From Candidatus Defluviibacterium haderslevense (lineage in GTDB: Bacteria; Bacteroidota; Bacteroidia; Chitinophagales; Saprospiraceae), in NCBI GenBank assembly GCA_016712225.1, contig JADJRL010000003.1:3361501-3425500 (forward strand): a stretch of DNA of 64,000 bases. The letters run 5' to 3'. The position numbers were made by a program, and so were the translations under genes. Shown here piece by piece: positions 33,134 to 42,981 of the stretch. Numbering within the stretch: the first letter of the stretch is position 1; each line of letters opens with the position of its first letter. A model generated the notes under the pieces. The model had not been told where the DNA came from, did no database searches, and saw only the letters and a list, made by a program, of their open reading frames with translations.

Positions 33134-35344
33134 CTATTTAGTATAAGAATCCTGATATTGTTTAATCAATTCGATGGGATCATTTAATACATCACTCAAA
33201 GCAGTTATAAAGGAATCTTTTTTTGCGAGCTTTATGGAGTATTGCAATGGTTCAATGTCGTCAGCTAAATATTCATAACTACATGATGGATTGAAATTTT
33301 GGATACCTTGGATTAATAATTCAACGATATCTTTGGCAGACCTGCCCCGTAAAAATTTAGCCTGATGAATAATAATATGGTCAAACATTTCAGCTGATAA
33401 TTCACCTAACTGGATAATTGATTCATCCGGACGGTCGCCAGTTCCAGTAATAATTCCAATTTTGTTTGGACTATCAATTGAACTTAGAAAATCACGAATG
33501 CCACTAAATCCTTCAGGATTATGAGCGAAATCAACCATGACTTTAAAATTGGGAAAATCATAAATATTTAACCTACCGGGTGTTTGTTCTACTGAAGGAA
33601 AAAATGATTTTAATCCGTTGGCAATTTGTTCTACTGTGAAGCCTTGTGTAAAACAAGTTAGACTCGCTGCAAGAGCATTGGCAATCATGAACGGAACCTT
33701 ACCTCCAAAAGTAAGTGGAATGTCTTCAGTTTTGATTAACGTTGTAGTTGTGTTTTGATGGAATATTTTTATAAATCCATTCTCAACAAATGCAGATGTT
33801 CCACCCTGTTGGATATGTACTTTTAAGTTTTCGTGATTCGGATCTAAACTAAAATAAGCGACATGGCATTTTGCTTTCTGGCCAATTTGATAAGTATATT
33901 CATTTTCCAGATTCAAAATTGCATAGCCATTTGTTTTAACAGCATCAACAATAAGACCTTTTGCTTTTGATAAATCATCTAAAGTGTGAACATCTGATAA
34001 TCCAAGATGATCACTTGTTATATTTGTTAACACGGCGGCATCGCACTCCGTAAAAGCAAGACCCGCTCTTAAAATACCACCTCTAGCCGTCTCCAATATG
34101 GCTAAATCCACAGTTGGATCGCGAAGTACAATAAGTGCACTTCCGGGACCGGTAGTGTCTCCTTTTTCAACCATTCTCCCTCCTACATAAACTCCATCGC
34201 TGGTGGTAAATCCTGTAAGAATTCCTGATTGTTGGATGATATGTGAAATCAAGCGAGTTGTGGTAGTCTTCCCATTTGTTCCTGAAACGGCAATGATGGG
34301 TATTCTTGATTTTTCAGATTCAGGAAACAATGAATCCACAAAAGTTGAAACGAACGAATTATCTCTCGCTACATTGTTTTGGTAAAGATGAAACTTCGGC
34401 TTGGCGTTTATCTGGAGCAATTCAGCATCAGGATTATTGATGTCATCTGAGACTATTTGGATTTCTCCATGAATTAATCCTAATAATTGGCACCATCGTT
34501 CTAATCGTAAACAGGTATTCTCATTCAAATCAGCTTTATAGTTTTGATCAATAATTCCATGGAGATAATGAATTGATTTTTGCACACGATGGTTTAAAAC
34601 TAGTATACCAAAAGATGATGGATAGGAGTCTATATTTTCAGGATTTTTGATATATGGGATTGAATGCTCATACAAAATATCAGTCAACCAATTTCTATTT
34701 GATGCAATCAAATAGGATATTGCATTAGTAAGGTCAGAAAGACTACCGTGTAATCTTTTTTGAAATTTTCCGTACCCCAATTGCAATAATTCTTTTCCAA
34801 ATAATGGAATAACTGGAATGTTCCGATGTTTTATTTCTTTAAGAACAAGATTTAAGCTTTCATCTTGTTCATCCAGTGCTTTCAGTTGCTTTATTTTTTC
34901 AAGAGCACTTTTAGGGTTGAAAGATTTCTTATTTAATATTTGATCAAGAATTTCAGCTGTAGATTTGGCTGCATATTTTCCGATATCTTCTTGATCGTAT
35001 TCAAACAACACGCCATAAATTCCAAAATAAATAGTCTTTAATATTTTTAAAAACTTAACTGAACAACCAGCCTCAATCTGAAGTTGTAAGGCAATTCTTC
35101 CGGCAAGTATAGCTAACTGATCTAAAGTGGGCGATGGAATTTGGCTTTGGTCTTCGAAAATCAAGGTCATTTGATCTGAAGCCGGTAATATTAAGTTTTC
35201 ATTAATTGTATGTTCTAATTGTTTGACTTCATATTCAGTCATTTCAAGTTGTTCTGAAAAATCCAATCTCAAATGAATGAGTTTATATGGATTGAAGCTG
35301 TGAATATTGGGCCCTCGTAGTGCTTGAACGCTGATCAGTTTCAT
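33134..35344 (-). CDS. Cyanophycin-synthetase-like Mur-family ligase with reduced ATP-grasp region
   Basis: This 736-residue protein aligns by eye with CphA. The N-terminus has LRGPNIHSFNPYKLIHLRLDF and a GRIALQLQIEAG segment (1-150). The C-terminal Mur-ligase half is intact, with VSGTNGKTTTTRLISHI (354-360 core), DPTVDLAILETARGGILRAG, LTNITSDHLG and VDFAHNPEG. Cyanobacterial CphA is about 870 residues. The middle ATP-grasp domain here (about 170-335) is some 130 residues short and lacks an obvious glycine-rich ATP loop; only LGYGKFQKRLHGSLSDLTNAIS recalls it. CphA uses ATP-grasp for Asp and Mur-ligase for Arg addition, so this protein may make a different product. No cyanophycinase gene is nearby. 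Confidence 0.75.
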   Translation of the reverse strand: MKLISVQALRGPNIHSFNPYKLIHLRLDFSEQLEMTEYEVKQLEHTINENLILPASDQMTLIFEDQSQIPSPTLDQLAILAGRIALQLQIEAGCSVKFLKILKTIYFGIYGVLFEYDQEDIGKYAAKSTAEILDQILNKKSFNPKSALEKIKQLKALDEQDESLNLVLKEIKHRNIPVIPLFGKELLQLGYGKFQKRLHGSLSDLTNAISYLIASNRNWLTDILYEHSIPYIKNPENIDSYPSSFGILVLNHRVQKSIHYLHGIIDQNYKADLNENTCLRLERWCQLLGLIHGEIQIVSDDINNPDAELLQINAKPKFHLYQNNVARDNSFVSTFVDSLFPESEKSRIPIIAVSGTNGKTTTTRLISHIIQQSGILTGFTTSDGVYVGGRMVEKGDTTGPGSALIVLRDPTVDLAILETARGGILRAGLAFTECDAAVLTNITSDHLGLSDVHTLDDLSKAKGLIVDAVKTNGYAILNLENEYTYQIGQKAKCHVAYFSLDPNHENLKVHIQQGGTSAFVENGFIKIFHQNTTTTLIKTEDIPLTFGGKVPFMIANALAASLTCFTQGFTVEQIANGLKSFFPSVEQTPGRLNIYDFPNFKVMVDFAHNPEGFSGIRDFLSSIDSPNKIGIITGTGDRPDESIIQLGELSAEMFDHIIIHQAKFLRGRSAKDIVELLIQGIQNFNPSCSYEYLADDIEPLQYSIKLAKKDSFITALSDVLNDPIELIKQYQDSYTK

Positions 35345-35800
35345 ATAGGAATTAGAATATCGCTGGTTAAAAATCTAAAACTTAAAGGTAATGCGGAAAC
35401 TGTAATATCAAAGAAATGTGTATAAATATTCCTTTATATTTAATAAAGTATGTCAGAGAATCTTTTGAAATCGGATGATCAAATAGTATCATTTCAATAA
35501 TGAGGCATAACCATTAATTTCACAATGCTTGAAAATAGATAAACCACAAATTTCTAATCGTACTGAAGCTATAATGAGGCTTAATCAGAATCCTAGTACT
35601 TAATTCAAGTTTATTTTAGTTGGTTTAAATGAATATAAGGGATTAGATTGGCGTTCCTTGTATTTAATAATCTGGCTTGATTCTAGTTTATGGATACAGT
35701 ATTGCCTTGGTTAATTATCAGTTAAAATCAATATTATTACCAGTCTATTTTTGAAATTATAATAAATTTGATCTTTATTTCATTAAATCACCATTGGCTT
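35345..35800. other. 456-bp divergent intergenic region
   Basis: The region lies between the leftward ligase gene and the rightward thioredoxin gene. It is AT-rich, with no convincing ORF, hairpin or RNA gene. The only supported element is the -7 motif at 35763-35770. Confidence 0.55.
35763..35770 (+). promoter_or_regulatory. Candidate -7 element for the secreted thioredoxin
   Basis: TAAATTTG matches TAnnTTTG and lies 30 bases before the ATG at 35801. The in-frame TTG at 35768 falls inside it, which argues against that earlier start. No TTTG is present at the -33 distance. Confidence 0.4.
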
Positions 35801-36307
35801 ATGCAATCTATCCTTCTTTCAAAATCATTTTTTTCTGTTGTTTTTTGTTTGTTCTCTATGGCTATATCTTTGAATGCTCAAGCTTATAAAGCTGAGAACG
35901 AAGGCTGGTTGGTAGATTTAAATGAAGCATACAGTCAATCTAAGAAAACGGGCAAGCCTATTATGGCTAACTTTACAGGTAGCGATTGGTGTGGATGGTG
36001 TAAAAGACTTACTGCCGCAGTTTTTTCCAAACCTGAATTCAAAACCTGGGCTGCTAAAAATGTCATTTTATTGGAGCTAGATTTTCCAAGAGGTAAAGCT
36101 ATACCTGAGAAAATTAAAAACCAAAATGCTGACTTACAACGCGCATTTAATGTATCCGGATTCCCTACAGTTTGGGTTTTTGATCTCGAAAAAGATGCCA
36201 AAAACAATACCTATCAAATTGGATCTTTAGGTAAAATCGGATACGTACCTACAGTAGAAGAATTTACTACGGGTGTAGGTCAAATGTTGGAAAAACGAAC
36301 TAAATAA
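35801..36307 (+). CDS. Secreted thioredoxin-family protein
   Basis: This encodes 168 residues from the ATG at 35801. The signal peptide MQSILLSKSFFSVVFCLF ends near NAQA (residue 28). The thioredoxin fold has GKPIMANFTGSDWCGWCKRL with the CxxC pair at 64/67, and a cis-Pro segment NVSGFPTVWVF. The WCGWCK motif, long charged insert and length fit the periplasmic thioredoxin_7/DUF255-like group of Bacteroidota rather than cytoplasmic TrxA. Likely role: disulfide reduction or isomerisation in the periplasm. It is convergent with the glycosyltransferase gene, 42 bp apart. Confidence 0.85.
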   Translation: MQSILLSKSFFSVVFCLFSMAISLNAQAYKAENEGWLVDLNEAYSQSKKTGKPIMANFTGSDWCGWCKRLTAAVFSKPEFKTWAAKNVILLELDFPRGKAIPEKIKNQNADLQRAFNVSGFPTVWVFDLEKDAKNNTYQIGSLGKIGYVPTVEEFTTGVGQMLEKRTK

Positions 36308-36349
36308 GCCATCTATTTATATATAGATTTGACTTGGATACACTCTAAG

Positions 36350-37768
36350 TCAATGATCCAAAAGTAAATAGTCTTTGCCAGTTGCGATTATATGCATGTC
36401 GCAGAGTGAAGGAAACTGTTCTACAAATTTTTCAAAGTGTTTTATCGAGCAGATCACATGTTCATCTCCTGGATGATAGAAAAAATCTATTGGCGTATGA
36501 TTCGATCGCGCAATAAAAAATATCCTTTGTGAAAAATAGGGTAGGAAAGTGATGCTATCCAATGTTGACACTGTATCAAAGAATTTTTGTTCTGGGCCGT
36601 TGACCTCTTTCATGATTCTGGAATTCATGAGAAAATCTCCAAAATTGATTGCAATTAGCAAATAAAAAATAGCATACAACCATCTCGATTTACCCCAATT
36701 GAATACCATGGAAAGTATCCAAAAAACGGAAGCTGAAATGGGGGCAATATACCATCTATGTGTTTCCTTCATAAGTGAAATGCAAATCATATAAATGATA
36801 AAAACGATTCCTGAAAATAAATAAAATGTAGGTATAGTCTTGCCTGATTTATAATACAGAAAAATCAAATACCCTAAACATATATATATGAAAGCTTCAA
36901 ACAATTGGAAATAGATATTGACAAATGAAAAAAATTGATACCAAACCGGTTGAGCGTTTGGAAAATCCGAATCTAATGCGCGTCCTACTAAATCATTGAA
37001 AAGCAATGTGTGAATGGCATTTCCACTCTGTCCGTAGAATCCTCCATCATGTGGTTTGCCAAATAATAAAATTAAGAATATCCATAATAATGGTAAAATC
37101 AAAAACCAGCCAAGAGCAATTAAACTTCTTTTAAGATTAAATGATTTATATGTAGTTATTAAATAGTGAATCAATACTGGTATGCAAAATAATATTATTG
37201 CAGGCCCTTTTACCCAGAATCCTATACCCAATATTAAGGAAGCAAAGTGTAAGAATTTGGATTGCTGAGTTAGTATAAATTTAAAATAAAAATAGGTAGC
37301 CATGATGATGATCAAATTGAGCATTCCATCAAAGTCTGCCGTAAATCCAATATGATCTAAATAAAATATTTTAGTAAAGATTAAACCAATAGTTATTGCA
37401 ATAGTGATGCTTGGTTTAATAAAAAGTCTGGAAGTCAGATAGAAAAAGTAAATAAATAATGCCCCGCAAATAATGCTGGGAATTCTTAAGGCAAATACAC
37501 TGATTCCAAATATTTTAAACGATAATGCTATGCACCATATAAGCAAAGGTGGTTTCGCATTCCAGGTGTCGACTTTTCCTGCATAATGGAGGTTGAGCCA
37601 ATCACCATTTCCCAACATTTCAATGGCATTGATCCCATTTCTGGATTCATCCCATTCATGAACAGGAACATAATAGGCTAATAGGGCCAATAAAATTGCA
37701 GCAATAAAACTTAATAGTAATGGTAATAGGGGTTTCAAATTCGTTAATCTAAGCATCAGTTGATTCAT
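36350..37768 (-). CDS. GT39-like membrane glycosyltransferase
   Basis: This 472-residue protein has about ten to twelve membrane helices. The first periplasmic loop has VPVHEWDESRNGINAIEML; its D-E pair corresponds to the catalytic acidic residues of ArnT/PMT-type (GT39, GT-C fold) transferases. KPPLLIWCIAL and FALRIPSIICGALF follow, as in this family. Such enzymes move a sugar from a polyprenyl-phosphate carrier to lipid A, protein or other acceptors. Acceptor and sugar cannot be told from sequence. ATG at 37768 is used; a second ATG at 37756 is also possible. Confidence 0.82.
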   Translation of the reverse strand: MNQLMLRLTNLKPLLPLLLSFIAAILLALLAYYVPVHEWDESRNGINAIEMLGNGDWLNLHYAGKVDTWNAKPPLLIWCIALSFKIFGISVFALRIPSIICGALFIYFFYLTSRLFIKPSITIAITIGLIFTKIFYLDHIGFTADFDGMLNLIIIMATYFYFKFILTQQSKFLHFASLILGIGFWVKGPAIILFCIPVLIHYLITTYKSFNLKRSLIALGWFLILPLLWIFLILLFGKPHDGGFYGQSGNAIHTLLFNDLVGRALDSDFPNAQPVWYQFFSFVNIYFQLFEAFIYICLGYLIFLYYKSGKTIPTFYLFSGIVFIIYMICISLMKETHRWYIAPISASVFWILSMVFNWGKSRWLYAIFYLLIAINFGDFLMNSRIMKEVNGPEQKFFDTVSTLDSITFLPYFSQRIFFIARSNHTPIDFFYHPGDEHVICSIKHFEKFVEQFPSLCDMHIIATGKDYLLLDH

Positions 37769-37887
37769 CTACTAACTGGTTTTCCCTTTACCAAGGACAA
37801 GGTTTGAATTATTTTTAAAATCTTCCATAATCCTTGAAAAAATAAATAGTGGTGTAATTAAAAGTAGATGTTTATTAAAGAGTCGTC

Positions 37888-38871
37888 TTAATCAAAAGAT
37901 TGGTTTGCAATTTCTGCTTTTTCGACCATTTCCTGATACTCCAGAGGCGTTAGGCCATCAAGACAGTAATGAATAGGATTTACTGGTTTTTTATTGAAGT
38001 GGACTTCATAATGGCAATGGGCACCTGTGGAAGTTCCAGTATTACCTATCGTACCAATAATTTCACCTTTTTTCACCTTTTGACCTTCCCGCACTTTAAT
38101 GGATTGCATATGGGCATATAATGTTTCATAGCCAAATCCATGACTAATCAATACCGATTTACCATATCCTGATGGTTTATTTTCGATTCGAATAACCTTT
38201 CCATCACCTGTACTTTGAATAGAAGTGCCTTCGGGTGCAGTGAAGTCTATTCCAGCATGCATTTTATTAACTTTATGCACTGGATGGAGCCTGATTCCAA
38301 AACCTGATAATTGTTGAACGCCTCTTGATAAATGATCCAATCTTACGGGCTTAATAGAAGGGATACTGGCGATCATGTCTTCGCGGGTACGGGTTAATTT
38401 CTCAATCGTGTCTAAAGATTTAGATTGAAGATATATCTGTCGTTCCAGCTTATCTAAATATTGTTTGACGTCTTTAACAGTACCACTGGAATTTCTCAGT
38501 TGGCTAGTCCAAGCATATGGATCGTGTCCTCCAACCCCACCATTCCAAACGGAAGGATCTATAGGGTCCATGCCAAATAATACCCTATGCACTTTGGCAT
38601 CTCTATTTTGAAGATTTGTTAATACTTTATTAGCACGTTCCAATTGGTCCTTCATTAATAAAAACTGATAATCCATTTGAGTGATTTCTTTCTTAAGTGC
38701 CTTTTCCCGAGGGGATGGGAAATACTCAGAGGTCATGAAGTAAAACAATAAAGTGGTAACAATAACTGATGACAAGAAAGTAAAAACCCTAAGGAGTACA
38801 GACTTCTTGGTTATTTTGACCTTCTCAAATTGGAGGGTCTGGGGATTATATTCATATTTTTCAGATCTCAC
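37888..38871 (-). CDS. M23 (LytM) family peptidoglycan peptidase
   Basis: This 327-residue protein has a short cytoplasmic start, one membrane anchor (about 25-45: SVLLRVFTFLSSVIVTTLLFYF) and a coiled-coil-like segment (60-190). The C-terminal LytM domain (about 200-305) has both zinc motifs: HAGIDF (HxxxD) and HCHYEVH (HxH), with GYGKSVLISHG between. It should hydrolyse peptide cross-bridges in the periplasm or activate amidases. It is divergent from alaS; this M23-alaS pairing is frequent in Bacteroidota. Confidence 0.92.
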   Translation of the reverse strand: MRSEKYEYNPQTLQFEKVKITKKSVLLRVFTFLSSVIVTTLLFYFMTSEYFPSPREKALKKEITQMDYQFLLMKDQLERANKVLTNLQNRDAKVHRVLFGMDPIDPSVWNGGVGGHDPYAWTSQLRNSSGTVKDVKQYLDKLERQIYLQSKSLDTIEKLTRTREDMIASIPSIKPVRLDHLSRGVQQLSGFGIRLHPVHKVNKMHAGIDFTAPEGTSIQSTGDGKVIRIENKPSGYGKSVLISHGFGYETLYAHMQSIKVREGQKVKKGEIIGTIGNTGTSTGAHCHYEVHFNKKPVNPIHYCLDGLTPLEYQEMVEKAEIANQSFD

Positions 38872-38936
38872 GTTACGCAGCTCTACTAAAAATACTACTT
38901 TTGCAATTCTTGTTTAATCATTATGTTTGATGGGAA

Positions 38937-38944
38937 CAAATTTA
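38937..38944 (-). promoter_or_regulatory. Candidate -7 element for the M23 peptidase
   Basis: The minus strand reads TAAATTTG 65 bases before the start codon at 38871. A TTTG occurs 12 bases upstream, too close to be a normal -33 element. Weak candidate in the 190-bp region shared with alaS. Confidence 0.28.
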
Positions 38945-39061
38945 GAAAGAAAATGACAAATATTTGAATAATATCAAAATTCAAATTTATATATATTATT
39001 TTAAAATGTATAATTGTTTGAATTGTAAATTTATACATACTAATAATCTTAAATATTTCAT

Positions 39062-41698
39062 ATGGAGTCTCGATTGATCAGACAGACATTTTTGGATTTT
39101 TTTGCAAAAAACGGGCACAAAATTGTTCCTTCGGCACCCATCGTGGTCAAAAATGACCCTACCTTAATGTTTACCAATGCCGGTATGAACCAATTTAAAG
39201 ACTATTTTCTGGGGAATAAGTTGATTGATATTCCAAGAATCGCCGATACCCAAAAATGTTTGCGTGTTAGTGGTAAGCATAATGATCTTGAAGAAGTGGG
39301 TACGGACGGATATCATCACACCATGTTTGAAATGCTGGGCAACTGGTCATTTGGTGATTATTTTAAAGAGGAAGCCATAGCATTCGCTTGGAAGTTATTA
39401 ACAGAAGCCTACAAGTTGGACCCTTCGAGACTGTATATTTCTGTTTTTGGCGGCGATGCCGAAGAAGGATTAAGCAAAGATCTCGAAGCTGTAGAATTTT
39501 GGAAAAAATGGGTTCCCGAAGACCGAATACTTTTTTTTGGTAAGAAGGATAATTTCTGGGAAATGGGTGAATCAGGGCCTTGTGGACCCTGTTCTGAAAT
39601 TCATGTTGATCTTAGACCTGATGATGTCAGAAATCGAATTTCCGGAGCCGACTTAGTGAATGTCGGGACTCCTGAAGTTATGGAAATTTGGAATTTGGTT
39701 TTTATTCAGTACAATAGAAAAGTCGATGGGCAATTGGAAGAATTGCCTGCCAAGCATATCGATACGGGTATGGGATTTGAACGAATATCCATGGTTCTCC
39801 AGCAAAAAACATCATCATACGATACCGATATTTTTTCCCCATTGATTCAGTACATAGCAACTTTTAGCGGTCATCCTTATACCGCATCCTATGCTCCACA
39901 GGCCAAATCAGATCTTGCGATGCGGGTTATTGCAGATCATATTAGAGCCATAACCTTTACAATAGCAGATGGATCTATTCCTTCAAATACAGGTTCCGGC
40001 TACGTCATTCGTCGAATTCTTCGAAGAGCGGTTAGGTATTATTATTCGTTTTTAGGAATTAAGGATCCTTTTTTATTTCGGTTAATCCCTATTTTAGTGG
40101 ACACTATGGGAGATGTATTTCCTGAAATTAAGTCCCAGCAGGAATTTATTATTAAAGTAGTTCATGAAGAAGAATTATCATTTCTACGAACTTTAGAAGG
40201 CGGATTAAAAAAATTGGATCAGTTAAAATTAGATTCAGGTCTGATTTCTGGAAGTTTGGCTTTTGAATTATATGATACTTACGGTTTTCCTTTAGATTTA
40301 ACTAAATTGATTGCTGCTGAAAAAAATTGGACGATAGATGAGGCGGGATTTAAATTAGCACTTGATCAACAAAAACAAAGGTCCAGAGCTGATGCTAAAA
40401 AAGAATATTCCGATTGGAATTTTATTCAGGATGGTCAGTGCAAATTTATAGGATATGATGTGAATGAAGTGGAACAAACTAAATTGTTGCGCTGGCGTAA
40501 ACTGGAATCTAAAGGAAATGCTTTGTATCAATTAGTGTTAGAGACGACGCCATTTTATCCTGAAGGTGGCGGTCAGGTAGGGGATAAAGGCTTATTATAT
40601 TTTGATGGACAAGCCATAGAGGTATTGGATACGGTGAAAGAAAATGATCTTATTTTACATATTGTTGAAATTTTACCTCAACATCTTGAGGCTCCAGTTC
40701 GTTGTGTGATTAATGGATATCGAAGATCACAGATTGAGAATAATCATAGTGCTACACATCTAATGCATGCCGCTTTGAGAAATATTTTAGGAATACATGT
40801 ACAGCAAAAAGGATCTTTGGTCAACGAAGATTATTTGCGTTTTGATTTTTCACATTTTCAAAAATTAAGCGCTGAAGAAATAAAAAATATTGAAATACTT
40901 GTTAATGAAAAAATAAGAGAAAATATTGCATTAGAAGAAAAACGACACTTACCAATTGAAGAAGCTAAACAATCAGGTGCCATGATGTTGTTTGGTGAAA
41001 AGTATGGTGATTATGTTAGAATGATTACGTTCGATCCAGGGTTTTCTAGAGAATTATGTGGCGGATGTCATGTGGAATCTACTGGTAATATTGGATTGTT
41101 TAAAATCGTATCTGAAGCATCTGTTGCAGCCGGAATTCGTAGAATAGAGGCAGTTAGTTCTTCTAAAGCGGAGCAATACATCAGAGACCAAATGGACGAA
41201 TTGAATCAGATTAAAGCGGTCTTCAATAATCCACCAAATATGATTCAACATATTCATCATCTGTTAGATGAAAATAAATCATTGCATAAACAAATTCAGG
41301 ATTTTAAAGAAGAGCAATCGTTGGTTTTGAAAGATCAATTGTTGGCGCGCGCAGAGCGAATCAGTGGAATTCAAACTTTGTTTTGTTCTATTGTTTTAAC
41401 GGATAGTAAACTGGTCAAGAGTTTGATTTATCAATTGGGTAAAGAATTGAGTCCAGCAATTTTGTTTTTTGGATTTGTTGAAAATGATAAAGCTCAACTG
41501 ATGTGTTATGTGTCTGAAGAATTGGTAAAAACAAATCAGTATAATGCTTCAAATTGGTTGAAGCAAGTATCCAAACACATAGAAGGTGGTGGCGGAGGTC
41601 AAGCTTTTTTTGCAACTGCCGGAGGAAAAAATGTTGCAGGCATTCAATCTGCAATTGAAGCTGTAAAAGATATTGTGATAAAAGAATTGAAAGCATAA
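39062..41698 (+). CDS. alaS: Alanyl-tRNA synthetase
   Basis: This 878-residue protein has full AlaS length. The catalytic core starts with RQTFLDFFAKNGHKIVPSAP and contains TNAGMNQFKDYFLG, CLRVSGKHNDLEEVG and GMGFERI. The editing domain has the zinc motif HSATHLMHAALR and CGGCHVESTG (about 560-670), and the C-terminal DHHA1-type domain has IEGGGGGQAFFATAGG (about 845). It charges tRNA-Ala and removes mischarged Ser/Gly. All domains are intact. A small membrane-protein gene follows after 22 bp. Confidence 0.98.
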   Translation: MESRLIRQTFLDFFAKNGHKIVPSAPIVVKNDPTLMFTNAGMNQFKDYFLGNKLIDIPRIADTQKCLRVSGKHNDLEEVGTDGYHHTMFEMLGNWSFGDYFKEEAIAFAWKLLTEAYKLDPSRLYISVFGGDAEEGLSKDLEAVEFWKKWVPEDRILFFGKKDNFWEMGESGPCGPCSEIHVDLRPDDVRNRISGADLVNVGTPEVMEIWNLVFIQYNRKVDGQLEELPAKHIDTGMGFERISMVLQQKTSSYDTDIFSPLIQYIATFSGHPYTASYAPQAKSDLAMRVIADHIRAITFTIADGSIPSNTGSGYVIRRILRRAVRYYYSFLGIKDPFLFRLIPILVDTMGDVFPEIKSQQEFIIKVVHEEELSFLRTLEGGLKKLDQLKLDSGLISGSLAFELYDTYGFPLDLTKLIAAEKNWTIDEAGFKLALDQQKQRSRADAKKEYSDWNFIQDGQCKFIGYDVNEVEQTKLLRWRKLESKGNALYQLVLETTPFYPEGGGQVGDKGLLYFDGQAIEVLDTVKENDLILHIVEILPQHLEAPVRCVINGYRRSQIENNHSATHLMHAALRNILGIHVQQKGSLVNEDYLRFDFSHFQKLSAEEIKNIEILVNEKIRENIALEEKRHLPIEEAKQSGAMMLFGEKYGDYVRMITFDPGFSRELCGGCHVESTGNIGLFKIVSEASVAAGIRRIEAVSSSKAEQYIRDQMDELNQIKAVFNNPPNMIQHIHHLLDENKSLHKQIQDFKEEQSLVLKDQLLARAERISGIQTLFCSIVLTDSKLVKSLIYQLGKELSPAILFFGFVENDKAQLMCYVSEELVKTNQYNASNWLKQVSKHIEGGGGGQAFFATAGGKNVAGIQSAIEAVKDIVIKELKA

Positions 41699-41720
41699 AA
41701 TTATATTCAATACCAACTTT

Positions 41721-42008
41721 ATGAAGATTATTTTGCTCATTTCTGTTTTTGCGATCTTTGTTTTTTTAAATTTGTTTATTCGTATCAGGACATTAAAATA
41801 TTACAAGACATTGGTTCAAAAACGCCTTCAATTCAATTTTAAGCAGATGTTCAATAAACAGTTATGGGAAGATGAAGTACTGCGAAAATATCCTCAGGAC
41901 CAACAATTGCTGAATCATTTTAGAAAACACATTTTAATTACAGGTGGCGTTTTTATCTCTATCATTTTAATTGTTGGCATTACCTTATCGTTTATACTTT
42001 TAAAATAG
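41721..42008 (+). CDS. Small membrane protein with two predicted helices
   Basis: This 95-residue protein has hydrophobic helices at about 1-22 and 72-94 and a charged middle (KYYKTLVQKRLQFNFKQ). Both ends hydrophobic suggests a hairpin with a cytoplasmic or periplasmic loop. I do not recognise a family. It sits between alaS (22 bp) and the oxidoreductase gene (4 bp), so it is probably translated from the same message. No function is proposed. Confidence 0.65.
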   Translation: MKIILLISVFAIFVFLNLFIRIRTLKYYKTLVQKRLQFNFKQMFNKQLWEDEVLRKYPQDQQLLNHFRKHILITGGVFISIILIVGITLSFILLK

Positions 42009-42012
42009 CAAC

Positions 42013-42981
42013 TTGAATAAAATAAAATTAGGACTTGTTGGGTTGGGGCATTTAGGAAAGATACATTTAAAATGTATCCTCCAAATTCCTGAAATTATTT
42101 TGGTAGGGTGTTTTGACGTAAATCAGGAATCTGCCCAATCGATTTGTAAGGAATTTGGAGTGGTTCATTATGAATCCATCGACCAACTTATTCAGGATGC
42201 TGAAGCTATTGATATAGTGACGCCAACGACAACGCATTATGACATTGCTTCTATGGCGATTCGGGCAGGCAAACATTGTTTTATTGAAAAACCTGTAACT
42301 CAGACCTTGCAAGAGGCTTTGGATTTGCAGAATTTATTAAGTATTTATCCTGTTAAGGTTCAAATAGGTCATGTAGAGCGGTATAATCCCAGTTTTCTTG
42401 CCATAAAACCTTTTATTAAATATCCAAAATTTATTGAAGCGCATCGGTTATCCACCTTTAATCCAAGAGGTACAGATGTATCTGTAGTACACGATTTAAT
42501 GATTCATGATTTGGATATCATAAGCCTTATGGCACAGTCACCGGCTCGTGAAATCAGGGCCAGCGGTGTAAGTATAGTGAGTCAAAAAGCAGATATCTGC
42601 AATGCTAGAATTGAATTCGAAAGTGGTTTGGTCTGTAATGTTACGGCCAGCAGGATTTCCATGAAAGCCATGCGGAAAATTAGAATTTTTCAAGAGGATG
42701 CATATATCAGTATGGATTTATTGAGTAAAGAAGCTGAAGTCATTTCATTATTGGATGAGTATCAGGAAAATACCTTAGAATTAGATACCTATAAAGGCAA
42801 AAAATACATCCAATTGTTTCAAGCAGAAATCACACCTGTTAATGCAATTTTGGAAGAGATAAAATCTTTTGCAAAAAGTATCGTTATAGATTCAGAAACG
42901 GAAGTCAATTTACAAGATGGTATTCGGGCATTAAGTCTGGTGGATGCCATTTTGAGCCAAATCGAAAGCAGTAATGTTTAA
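42013..42981 (+). CDS. Gfo/Idh/MocA-family NAD(P)-dependent oxidoreductase
   Basis: This 322-residue protein begins at TTG 42013, just before a Rossmann fold: KIKLGLVGLGHLGKIHLK with the GxGxxG-type loop. CFDVNQESAQ follows for the cofactor ribose, and CFIEKPVT is the EKP motif with the family lysine. The C-terminal alpha/beta domain includes HDLMIHDLDIISLM, where the histidines usually sit near the active site. These enzymes oxidise or reduce sugars and cyclic polyols. The following lipoprotein and sugar-phosphate transferase genes suggest a role in surface-glycan precursor supply, which is inference. Confidence 0.88.
   Translation: MNKIKLGLVGLGHLGKIHLKCILQIPEIILVGCFDVNQESAQSICKEFGVVHYESIDQLIQDAEAIDIVTPTTTHYDIASMAIRAGKHCFIEKPVTQTLQEALDLQNLLSIYPVKVQIGHVERYNPSFLAIKPFIKYPKFIEAHRLSTFNPRGTDVSVVHDLMIHDLDIISLMAQSPAREIRASGVSIVSQKADICNARIEFESGLVCNVTASRISMKAMRKIRIFQEDAYISMDLLSKEAEVISLLDEYQENTLELDTYKGKKYIQLFQAEITPVNAILEEIKSFAKSIVIDSETEVNLQDGIRALSLVDAILSQIESSNV

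Noticed and set aside
38891..38901. TACTTTTG on the plus strand before alaS
   Set aside because: It lies about 160 bases from the alaS start and beside the M23 start, so I could not assign it to a gene.
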